Below, in pieces: positions 51,449 through 61,005 of a stretch of DNA of 64,000 nucleotides. A model generated the notes under the pieces. It saw only the letters and a program-made list of their open reading frames with translations. It ran no database searches and was not told the DNA's origin. The stretch is taken from contig CM070577.1 in NCBI GenBank assembly GCA_036346355.1, forward strand, positions 45,580,309 through 45,644,308. Direction: 5' to 3'. Within the stretch, counting starts at the first letter, position 1, and every line of letters starts with the position of its first letter. The DNA comes from Rhipidocladum racemiflorum (Eukaryota > Streptophyta > Magnoliopsida > Poales > Poaceae). The position numbers were made by a program, and so were the translations under genes.

Positions 51449-52359
51449 CTGAGATGACCCACCTCCTCCACCAAAGGTCCTCTTCTGGCCCCCGCCTGGG
51501 GCCGCAGGAACCCCTGAACCACCTGGGTTTTGCCTATCCTGGGAGAGATCCAACTCGAGCTCCATGCCCTTCGCCTGCTCCACCACGGAGCAGAAGTCAC
51601 GAGGGACGGTCGCTCCCATGACAACTCTGAACTCCTGGTTGAGGCATCTACGGAACCTCCTCGCCTTCTCCCTGTCGTCGGCTGCCACCGCCGGCACGAA
51701 GCGCACCACGCTGTTGAACTCCGCCTCATACTCTGCCACCGACCTCTTTCTCTGGAAAAGAGTCGTCAGAGTATGCTCCATCCGCTCAAGGAAAGACTCT
51801 GGGTAAAACTTGGCTCGGAAGCGAGCCACAAAGTCCTCCCAGGTGACCGGACCAAGCTCAGGGGCTCTGGCAGCCAGAACCCCCTCCCACCAGATATCAG
51901 CTTGGCCCTTCAGCTGAAAAGCCACAAAGCGAGCCCTTTGAACCGAGGTCAACTCTAGGACCTCAAACTGCCTCTCCATGTACCGTAGCCAATCTGCAGA
52001 CTGGATTGGCGTGCCCGCTCCATCAAAAGTGTCAAGACAGAGGGACATCCACTCCCGGAGACTCATCCTCGGCTCAAGACACGGGGGCAAGAATCGGGGC
52101 CGCAGGGCAGGGGAGGCACAACAAACAGGCCGCCCGCAATGGCCGGGCGCAGCTCCTGAATCTCCCTCTGCAGAGCCTGGACTAAATCCGCATTGGCGGC
52201 GGGTACCTTAGCCCCTGACTGTGCCGCCGGGAGCTCCTCCTGCGCTAGCCCATGAGCGTTGAGCGAAGCGCTACCCTCAGCTACAGACTCAGCAACTCCC
52301 TGGGAACCTCGCCCCTGGCCTCCACGGCCACGGCGTCCACGGCCTCTACCCCTCGGCAT
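51449..52359 (-). pseudogene. gag of chromovirus copy 2 (capsid part)
   Basis: Starts at ATG 52359 with the basic MPRGRGRGRRGRGGQGRG. A frameshift at about 52080 leads into EPRMSLREWMSLCLDTFDG, then the gag domain: QFEVLELTSVQRARFVAFQL, ADIWWEGVLAAR, WEDFVARFRAKFYPESFLER, FQRKRSVAEYEAEFNSVVRF and KARRFRRCLNQEFRVVMG. It ends in a Gly-rich linker at TGA (51446-51448), a nonsense change in SSQ(*)PTFKKF. The leader 52360-52686 resembles those of copy 1 and elements B and C. Confidence 0.93.
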
Positions 52360-52686
52360 GGCTACTACAGACAGACAACCGTCCGATCACATAACCATAA
52401 ACACAACATCATAAAACCAAGAACAAATATCAATCATTATCATAGACATAATCTTTATTAAATAATCAAGCGCAATGCAATGATGAACCAAAACCCCATC
52501 CTACTGTGCAACCAAGTGTGTCAAGTTTTTAAGTTATTTATTCAACTTTTGCAAGTTTTAATGTTGCTATCCTATGACAAAGTTTTAGTTAAAACCTAAG
52601 CCATGTTTCTAAGTTATCCCACATCACATTTTAGTTGTAACCTAAGGTATGACACTAAAAATACACATTCCAAGGACCTACAGCCC

Positions 52687-52698
52687 GCTCTGATACCA
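52687..52698 (-). other. Primer binding site of chromovirus copy 2
   Basis: Minus-strand TGGTATCAGAGC, two bases inside the 5' LTR. Confidence 0.95.
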
Positions 52699-53715
52699 AC
52701 TGTAACACCCCGGCATTTAATATGCCTGAATGCTACCAAACATAAGCGAAACATCATCTAAATACCATGAATTAAGGTAAATTACAGCAAAGGAGTAAAT
52801 GCTAAAACCCGAGATTTCGGCAGCATCTCCTTTGTTTTAACATGATTTGAAGGAGTAACAATAGTATAGCAATATAAGGCAATATGAGAGACAGCTAAAA
52901 CAGCATTAATTAAAGAATTAACGACAATATAAGTCTATTTTCAAGTATTTAATGTCTCCAAGAGTCAAACGAATAATAAGACTCTCATATAGCAAAGCTA
53001 AACCTTAAAGCAATAATAATCACACGTAGTTTATTATCAAAAACTAATTGAATGACTTGTGAATCAAATGAGTGAAGCTACATGCAGAAGTGTGACTATT
53101 TCCCTTCCTCACATGCCGGTCTCATGGTACCTAAAACAAAAGAAAACACAAGCGTGGGTTCAAAACTCAGCAAGCATATTGCAATGGTACAACAAGAACA
53201 ATTACATGGCAATAATATCTCACATCATGTAAACCATCTCATTCATGATCACATATCATTATCATCCTCATTATGTATGCAATGGGATGTTATGCTCATG
53301 TCTCCTTGGAAACTCATACCGGTATGGTTGAGTACACACCCGTCGGTGTGCACCCTCTCCCCCCTTCCATCCCGAAGATAGAGGGTGCCTACTCCTCGCT
53401 TCCGTTCACCACGGTGAATGGAATCACGATGTAGGACTTACTCATTGGCTCTCCGGAATAGTCATAACTTTCTCACCGACCTTCCCCGGACTAGTTATGA
53501 CTTTCTCACCGCCCGGGCCATGTAACATGCCATGTATGCAAATATGCCAACATCATAATTAACTTGTACATTAACACATTGCATCATAACATAATAAGCA
53601 TGCTCATCATATCATTGGCAATCATTAAAGCATGGCAAGTGATCATATCATATAATCAATTTCATCTATTCTCAACAAGCAACCTACAAACCGCTATCCA
53701 TTACAATACACTTGC

Positions 53716-53772
53716 CTCAATCACGGGCAACGGATTGGCGGGAAGTAGAAGGCACTCCCAGGGTCGTACCAC
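53716..53772 (-). other. Predicted middle leader exon (57 bp) in LTR of copy 2
   Basis: Acceptor TATGTGTAG|GTGGTACG and GC donor GATTGAG|GCAAGTGT. 57 bases = 19 codons, open in the frame delivered by exon 1. It aligns with the exons at 41314-41370 and 38337-38394 (shared GTGG start, CTTC..CTTCCCGCCA core, TTGAG end). Confidence 0.55.
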
Positions 53773-54376
53773 CTACACATAGGTACCATACACTCACAAT
53801 CATGTCCACAAAACAGTACGCAAACCCTCATCTACCCCGACATTGCCAACTACTCGCAAAACCCAAAAATAGAGGTTCTGTCCCGTCGGGACAGCAGCCT
53901 TCCAAAAGGCATAACTTGGGTTCTGCGACTCCGAATCAATTAAACGAGTACATCCTCGCGTAGCTTAGAAAATTTCCTAACTTTTTCTAAGTATATGGAA
54001 AGACTGATTGGGACTCTAAAGTGGTTTAATCTACAGAATACCGTGATCTGTTCCAATCACGTCACAGATTTTAACACGCTCGGTAAAACAGCCATAACTT
54101 TCAAACAGCTGATCCGAATTGGACATTCTTTATACCCACGGAAAGATATTGAAATTACCTACAACTTCTTCAAAAGGCGTCTGTCCAAATTCGGAATCTA
54201 AATTGGCGAAAAACTAAACCCTAGGTCGACTGCTCATGCTGTCCGAAACAGAGAACGTGACAACTTCTTGATTTCATCTAATCTACTCAATTACAGCACC
54301 ACCAATTGATCTAAAAACATGATAATGATCCTCAGAACATTACCTAGCGCAACCCCAAGGAGTCCCATGGCCATAC

Positions 54377-54640
54377 CTTCGCCCGACGCACGAAAACCCA
54401 ATAGATCTCCTCCCGGATCGCTCCTCGCTCCTCGCTCCAACGGATGGATCCTCGAGTTGCAGTGGGTGGGGAGGCTACCCTAGGGCAGCAAGGGGGTGGA
54501 GGAGAGGTGGTGGAGAGGTGGGGAAGCAAAGGGAGCAAGGGGAGGGTGCGCACGGCCAAAGGGGGAGGAAAGAGGTGGCGGCGGCTAGGGCTCAAGGGGG
54601 TGGGGTGGGGGCGCACAAGGGAGGTGTGGGGGCGCAGCAA
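54377..54640 (-). other. Predicted coding leader exon 1 in LTR of copy 2
   Basis: An 88-codon frame from ATG 54640 (MLRPHTSLVRPHPTPL at its start, Pro/Leu-rich, ending FVRRAK) runs to a GT donor at 54376. The corresponding frame in the 3' LTR is open and longer at its N-terminus (47326). Joined in silico, the frame continues through exon 2 (19 codons) and ends two codons into exon 3. No domain is recognised; a spliced leader peptide of about 109 residues is inferred. Confidence 0.4.
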
Positions 54641-54899
54641 GGGGGCAGGGGGAGCCCCTTAAACCAGCTCATACAGGAATCCTTGTCCTAAATGGACTCA
54701 TACTCCATCCCACCAAAGCAAACAACCCCTTCTTTTAGGCCCAAACTCCCCCGGATAGGCCCAAACTCCCGGAAACGGCCCGAAAACGCAATTAAACCTC
54801 ATTCCATATGGTTTTAACCTCCAATACCATATTTCATAATGTTTTTAACCTCATCATGCACAAAAATGAGGTTACGACACTCCGTGGTGTCACATGCGA

Positions 54900-56555
54900 T
54901 TTGAGATGAAGCTTGGTGAGTCGCTAGATGATTTCTTAGCACGCTTTAATAAAATTCTTAGCAATTTGCGTGCTGTTGGAGTTAGCTTTGATGCTGCTGC
55001 TAATGCTAGACAATTGCTTGGTGCATTAGACATGTCTATTTGGGAGATGAAAGTTACATCCATTAGAGAATCTACTGTCATGAGTACAGTTACATTAGAT
55101 GTTCTTTATTCCAAGTTGAAAACTCATGAATTAGATGTTCTTGCTAGAAAGAATGATCATAAATCAATTGCTTTGACATCTTAATCTAGCATATCTGATA
55201 ATGGTGCTGCTTCAAGTTTTGCTCTATCTTTTTTGTCTTCACTAACCGATGAACAGATTGAACAATTCCCAGAAGAAGACTTGTCACTACTCTCTTCTCG
55301 CTTTAACAAAGCTTTACAAAATGTGAGAATGAGAAAGTGAGGTGGTGGTGGCCCTCCAAGATGCTATGAGTGTGGTGATCTCGACCATATTCGTCCAAAT
55401 TGTCCTAAACTTACAGGTAAAGCATGATGGGAGGAGAAGGACAATGACAGAAGAAAAGAGAAGAAGAAGTTCCCTTCAAGTGATAGAAAGTAGAAGAGCT
55501 TCATCAACCGCAAAATAGTCCACCGAGTTCTTTCCGCTCTTGAACAAGTCAATTTGAGCGATGTGGATTCGGAGAGCAGCGAGGATGATGCAACTCCAAG
55601 CAAGCATGAGTTGACGGGGTTGTGTCTCATGGCCAAAAGCAGCGATAGCTTTACCGAGGATGATCATGATAGTGACTTCAATGAGGTAGATCCTTCATAT
55701 GATGAATTAGCTATTGATGTTGCTCGTCTTGGTAAATTGCTTGATAAACGTGATAAGAAAATTAAGAAACATGATATTATTGTGGAATCATTAAATGCTA
55801 AAATTGTTAGACTTAGATCTTTGATTCTAGAAGACGATACTTGCAAATCATGTGACTTAATTTGGAGTGAGCTTACTTCACTTAGGAAAGAACATGCTTC
55901 CTTGTTAGAGCAAATGAATGCTGAAAATGAGAAAAATAAGAAACTTGTTAAACATGCTAGCTGTTCTACCATTGATTTGCATGATACAACTTCTTGTTCT
56001 AAATGCTCAACTCTTGAATTGAAATTGAAAGATGCAAATGCTAGGGTTTCTCAATTGACTGATGATCTGCTTACACATGAGGTTCTTTTATGCTCAACTT
56101 GTCGTGAGCAAAAAGGGAAGGTTGACATTCCATGCGATAATTGTCTAACTCTTGCTAAGAAAGTTGATTACATGCAAAATTCTTTGGAACGTTTCACTAA
56201 TGGCAAGAAAAACCTAAACATGATTTTGGATCAATCAAAAGTCAGCACTCAAAACAAAGGTTTAGGTTTTGATTCTTATGCTCATCATAAATCACATGCT
56301 CCCACTATTGTTAAAACAATTGAAAGTGGAAAATTTGAAATTGTCAATGAGCCAAAGAAAACTGTTTTTAAGTCTGCTGGAGTTTTATCTTCTTCTATGA
56401 TGAATACAAAATGTGCTTCTACTGTTAAAGCAAAACATTATGTTAAGTACAGATGCACTCATTGTGGTAGAGATGGACATATAATAGATTTTTGCTTTAG
56501 ACTGGCCAAACAACAAAAGAATGAAAGAGCTAAGGCTAGGTCTAATTTCAGATAG
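54900..56555 (+). pseudogene. SIRE-like copia gag, C-terminal piece
   Basis: EMKLGESLDDFLARFNKILS, DMSIWEMKVTSIRESTVMS and TLDVLYSKLKTHELDVLAR are copia gag blocks, with stops at about 55182 and 55338. Knuckle 1 CYECGDLDHIRPNC lies at about 55358-55400. Then ATG 55554 to 56555 is an uninterrupted 333-codon frame: an acidic start, a heptad-rich region (EMN.ENEKNKKL, SLRKEHASLLEQ), CxxC pairs (CSTCREQ, CDNC) and knuckle 2 CTHCGRDGHIIDFC. The long extension with a second knuckle is typical of the SIRE/Maximus group. Confidence 0.87.
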
Positions 56556-56559
56556 GCAC

Positions 56560-56955
56560 GCTTTGTTTCTCATTTTTTGCTTAGGGTGATGCAAACACCT
56601 TTTGTTGCTAAGAACATAGGAAAAGACAAATCTGTTTTTGTGCATAAGAATGCTCGTGTTGTGCTACTGTTGTGCGTCGTGTGTCTCAGTACTGAATTTC
56701 TAAACATCTTATTTCTAACCCCAGTACCGAGACCTCGACACTTTCTGCTTCTATGTAGGCTTCTCACGCGAGGAAGGAGAACATATGGCTAGTGAATTTC
56801 GGATGCTCACGTCACATGTTCGAAGATAAGTTTTGGTTCTCCTTCACTCGTGCATCTCGTGCTGAAAGTGTTACTTTTGGAGATGCTGCTTCCACCTCTT
56901 TTTTCGCAAAAGGCACTAGTGTTAGTGTTATGCCCTTGAGGCAACCATATGGATG
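56560..56955 (+). pseudogene. Degenerate copia protease start
   Basis: SHARKENIWLVNFGCS (56760-56810) corresponds to the WLVDSGCSRHMTGD-type copia protease site, with the catalytic Asp changed to Asn. The frame then shifts; SFTRASRAESVTFGDAAS is readable to about 56930. Homology ends there. Confidence 0.7.
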
Positions 56956-57320
56956 ATTGTAACATGACTATGTTTATGAATAATAATATGATTATTGGTC
57001 CAATGAATGTATATCATTGTTTTGATCAACAAGTGTGTGACTTGTTTATGAAGCTCTTTACTTATTGATATAATTCGATAAATATCTCTGATCGGATATC
57101 ATCGTATAGGACAACGATGAATAGATCAGCACATGTATTGTTCGATGATCATGTTTCATAGATCATGGGATATGGAGATATCATCAATACATTATGGACG
57201 CATGTTGAAGAACATGGGTTAGATAGACCCACAATGGGACACTGCGAGAATGTTACGTTCTTATGTGTCATCAGTATATCTCATACATAGTAGATGTATG
57301 ATCCTTAGACCTGAGATTGT
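56956..57320. other. Unassigned 365-bp stretch between copia gag and LTR D
   Basis: AT-rich, no frame longer than about 60 codons. Words such as TGTATGATCCTTAGACCTGAG and GGACAACGATGA look like the noncoding part of another retroelement, but I cannot name it. Confidence 0.4.
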
Positions 57321-57727
57321 TGTAACACCCCAATTTTTGCTTTTCATGAAATTAAATATTATTTTGCTCAATTGTGAATTTTTGGAATTTTCTGGAATTT
57401 ATTTGGATTTATTTGGATTTAATTTGAATTTATTCCATATTGAAATAATTAAAGAAATTAAATTTTCAAATAAAGTTTTTTGGAAATATTTTATTTGAGT
57501 CCCAAATGCCCTAAAATATTTTCCAGAATTTTTCTGGAATTTTTCTGAGTATTTTACTATTTTTCTTGAATTAAATGAATTACTGAAAATTATTTTAAAT
57601 ATTAAATCGCTGGAAAATCAATCGGGTCGAGTACTGTTCATCCGACCGAGTCGGAACCCGAGTCGGACTCGAGTCCGACCCGAGCCAGTCGACTCGACCA
57701 AACCCGCTCCTAACCCCAATCGATCCC

Positions 57728-58509
57728 GACCGTTGGATCGGGATCCAACGGTCCGGATTGGACCGCACCGGTCCGAGCCCGAGTCCGGTCGGACCCGTTC
57801 GCGCGCGAGCAATCGTAGCCGCTCATTGCGACACGTGGACGGTTCCCAGCCATCGTCTCCGTTCCGAATCCGAGCCGGAAAGCTCCGCCGTGACCGAGCG
57901 GGACACGGCTAGGGTTCCGATTTCCGCGCAGACGTCGAGGGTATTTAATGACCGGGTCATCCTCCGAGGTTCGCCTCTCCGCGCCGCACCGAAGCCCTAA
58001 GGTCCTAGCGCCCCAGCCGCCGCCATCTTCCCGGAATAGCTCGCCGAAGTTAGTTCTAGGGTTGGCGTCGGTTTCTTCTTTCAGCATGGCCGCAAGCAGC
58101 CGTCTCCGCCGCAACTGAGACCGGATCCGGAACCCCCGAAGCCAGGCGCACCCGTGGAGCCATCTCGCCTCGCCGGAGACGCGCTCGAGCGCCGTTTAGA
58201 AGGTTGTCTCCCCCAGTTCCGGTGACCTCGAGCCGCCGCGCCGCCCTCGCCGGCTTCAAGCTTCCGGCCGTCCGATCAAGATCCGACCGTCACGGTGAGC
58301 CCACGTTCTCTCCCAAACCCTGGAACCCAGATCAGATCCGGACCGTTGGATCAAGATCCAACGGCCCACGATCACCACGTGCCGTAGCAGCGTTAACGTA
58401 GGGTTAGATCTGGACCGTCCGATCTAGATCGAACGGCCCACGATCACCGTGTAGTTTTCAACGTGTTAACCCTGGATCTAATCGCGGCCGTCGATTTTCA
58501 AATCAACGG
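57728..58509. repeat. Five palindromic modules in LTR D
   Basis: Modules of the form GGACCGTTGGATC, 1-4 bases, GATCCAACGGTCC occur at 57728-57754, 58266-58291 (weaker), 58340-58366, 58412-58438 and 58485-58509. The two at 58340 and 58412 are each followed by CACGATCACC. Arms vary between GTTGGATC/GATCCAAC and GTCCGATC/GATCGAAC. Confidence 0.8.
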
Positions 58510-58656
58510 ACACGATCGTGCCACGTAGCCCACCGCCGCCCGCGGCGTGTGGCGAGCGCCATCGACATGCAGGGCCCACATGTCGGCCGATCGCGGGCGC
58601 GGCGCCGAGCGCACCGTAGACCCGCCGGGCCCGTGGACCAGGTCCATGGACCGGGA

Positions 58657-58775
58657 CACGTGGTAGCACCCGGGTGGTGCCACATGGCATGATGACGTCA
58701 TGCTGACGTCATCGTGGGGTTCGGCTGGTGCTGACGTCAGCAAGTCCATTTGGACCAATCAGATGCTGACACGTG
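58657..58775. promoter_or_regulatory. Cluster of bZIP-type sites in LTR D
   Basis: Three perfect TGACGTCA palindromes (58693-58700, 58704-58711, 58732-58739) lie between two CACGTG boxes (58657-58662 and 58770-58775, the latter in GACACGTGTC). Two further CACGTG boxes are upstream at 57832 and 58376. In plants TGACGTCA and CACGTG cores bind bZIP factors (TGA, HY5, ABF groups). No TATA box is evident nearby. Confidence 0.6.
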
Positions 58776-59081
58776 TCACTGCTGACGCAATAAATTAATT
58801 TGTGAAAAAGAAAATGATTTATTAATTCGAAATAATGATTTCAGATTTAGATTCAAACTTCAAACGCTTATAACTTTTGCATTTCAACTCCGATTTGAGT
58901 GATTCAAATTTCTAAATTTGTATAAAATTGAGATCTACCTAATGATGAATTTTATTTAATTTTTGGACTAAAGTTTTTCTCTGTAATATTATTTAATTGA
59001 TTATTTAAACTTTAAACGCTGGTATCTTTTTCATTTAAACTCCGAATTTGACGATTCCAGTTTCTGAAAATTTATAAAATT

Positions 59082-59256
59082 ATGTTCTCTCTGTTTATCA
59101 ACTTTATTTGGATGTTTGGACACTTTTGGTCTACTGTTTTATTCATTTGTTGCTATTTGCACGCGTTACGAGTAGACGTTGAAGTGCCGGAAGGATTCGA
59201 AGGAGAAGTATTGACCCAGGAGCCAGCTCAGGACCAAGAGCAAGTACTTCTTGAAG
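59082..59256 (+). other. Candidate leader-coding exon in LTR D
   Basis: The frame from 59082 reads into an acidic stretch (VPEGFEGEV, QEPAQDQEQVLLE) that ends at the GC donor TTGAAG|GCAAGT. Spliced to 60448, the frame continues as another Glu-rich stretch (EEES, LEEELQEE) and reaches TAG at 60504-60506. The true 5' end of the exon is uncertain; an acceptor may lie at about 59169-59173. Confidence 0.45.
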
Positions 59257-60447
59257 GCAAGTTATGCTTTGACCATGTTGATCCCATTTGAAACCTAATT
59301 TGATTCAAATGATTGCATGCTAGTTTAAATTAGAAAATGCTTTACTTAATTATGGGTAATTAGATAAATGCCTAATTGCTGTATGACACCTTGGTTAATT
59401 AAATATGTGACATGACCCTTGTCACCCTAGTTGTGGTTTACTAGTTGGACATTACTAAAATTGCTAACATGGGTTTTAGACCGTTGTAGTATATTGCTTA
59501 GACCTGCTACGTGCTCTTGACATGATTTTGGACAATCAAATGATAATATTGACTTAATGATATATTGAACCTGTTTTGGAAAGGTATCATGTGATGTTGA
59601 TGGCACGTGGTGCTTGGTAATCAACTGGGGCTTGATAAATAGTTTTTGACCGGGGCATGTGGCAAGAATGATCGGGTGGGCCAGTTGTGGCACCGGGAAC
59701 GTTGTGTTGGTTCTTCGGGTAGTCTTGCCCTGGTCACCCTAAGGACTTAACCTTGCAAGCCTTTGAACTGGGTCAAACGTGCAACCACATGTCTGTAATG
59801 GGACGGACCTAGTTGAATAAGTTGCTAATAATGTACTGTGGGACCTCGGGTTGTCAATTACACCCTTTGTGTAAGTTGTACGGGGGAGCGTACCGGGGCT
59901 GCGGCCAGGTACCCATCTAACGGTTGATTGGCCTAAACTTCGCCTTAGCTAAGGGAAGGGTTAGTGTGCAACACCGGAGAGGACCACTTGTATTGTTAAA
60001 AGTTTCCGAAAGACTTTGTTACGGGAACTCGCCTTTGTGGTGTTTGACTGTATCTTGTGGATAAAGTGCATAACCTCTGCAGAGTGTAAAATCTATTCGA
60101 ATAGCCGTGTCCGCGGTATTGGACATCGCTCGGGAATTACAGTCAAGGGTTAGACTTTCTTGAAAATAACTTGGACTTGAAAGGTTGGGTTTGGTTTAAG
60201 AATGACGTTAATGGAAATGTGGATTAGGAATGGGAAAGATGTTGTTTAAACTCCTGGAAAAGTTATTGGTTTTATACTTGTTTCTACTGCTTTCGAATCT
60301 ACTTATGACACTTGTCAAATGTTGTTTTCTGCAAATATACCCTGAGCTATTCCGTTGTATCAAGCCATGCATGTAGTATATTAGCCTGCATTCTGTGCTT
60401 GACTTGCTGAGTACCAAGTACTCACCCTTGCCATAATACAACATCAG
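59257..60447 (+). other. Predicted GC-AG intron inside LTR D (1191 bp)
   Basis: Donor AAG|GCAAGTT and acceptor AACATCAG|TTGAAG. The perfect hairpin GAGTAC-CAA-GTACTC (60409-60423) ends about 24 bases before the junction. The intron phase is 1, the same as the predicted intron in LTR E. Confidence 0.55.
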
Positions 60448-60794
60448 TTGAAGAGGAGTCTACACCAGCTTTGGAGGAGGAGCTCCAAGAGGAACCGTCT
60501 ACTTAGGGAGCGAGCCCACTGGTTGCTGTGGTATCTTGGATGGCGCCAATGGTTATCTTATTTTTATTTCTTTGTTATTTCTCTCTTATTAAGTTTCGCC
60601 CTGCGTGGCGTATATTTGTAACTTGACCATAAGGTCGAGCAACCCGTTTGACTATTTAATTAAAGTACTTTATTAGTATCGAGTGGTATGATTGTGATAT
60701 TTACCGATGTTAAGACTGTGTGCACTAGCGCGTTCCTGGACTAGTGTTGAATACACAGAGGGTCCGGATTTGCAAATTCGGGTCCCGACAGAGG

Positions 60795-60806
60795 TGGTAT
60801 CAGAGC
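60795..60806 (+). other. Primer binding site of element D
   Basis: TGGTATCAGAGC, four bases after the LTR end. Confidence 0.93.
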
Positions 60807-61005
60807 CATACTGACCGTAGGCTCAACCCTAGCTAGAATGGCCGTAGAGAGGTTAAAACCTATTTTCTAAAGGTTAAAAGTTCGTCAAGATAAGAAATGA
60901 CATCTCGACTTATTCCCTTCTCTCTTTTCTTGTCTCTTGCTGAATTTTTCCTTACCTGTCACGATTTAAAATTTTCGAGTTCTTACGTGAGCACTCTTGT
61001 GACAG

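Larger units (their letters stand above)
45301..54894 (-). mobile_element. Full-length chromovirus (Ty3/gypsy), copy 2, TSD TGCGA
   Basis: Both LTRs (52701-54894 and 45301-47495), primer site, gag, protease, RT, RNase H, integrase with chromodomain-like tail, and polypurine tract are present. Target duplicates TGCGA lie at 45296-45300 and 54895-54899, inside the gag of a copia element. Pol order (PR-RT-RH-IN) and the C-terminal domain identify a chromovirus, Tekay-like by motif style. At least five frameshifts and three stop codons disable it. Confidence 0.96.
52701..54894 (-). repeat. 5' LTR of chromovirus copy 2
   Basis: 2194 bp, minus-strand ends TGTGACACC and GGGGTGTTACA. It contains the predicted three-exon leader: exon 1 ends GGGCGAAG|GTATGG (54377), exon 2 is 53716-53772 and exon 3 starts at 53130 after TTTTGTTTTAG. 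The hairpin before the last acceptor is GAGTT-TTG-AACCC (53158-53172). Confidence 0.95.
54895..56955 (+). mobile_element. SIRE/Maximus-like copia, right-hand piece
   Basis: Continuation of the copia whose LTR ends at 45007. Gag resumes directly at the right target duplicate of chromovirus copy 2. It holds Gag with two zinc knuckles and a long coiled-coil extension, then the start of the protease. Integrase, RT and the 3' LTR are absent; sequence of a different character begins at about 56956. Confidence 0.85.
57321..60790 (+). repeat. 5' LTR of element D (3470 bp)
   Basis: Starts TGTAACACCCCAAT and ends ATTCGGGTCCCGACA. It contains a GC-rich region (57600-58760) with five palindromic modules, three TGACGTCA sites and four CACGTG sites. 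A coding-like exon ends TTGAAG|GCAAGT at 59256, and an acceptor is at 60447. It shares CTCTGCAGAG and ATTCGAATAGCC blocks with solo LTR E. Confidence 0.9.
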
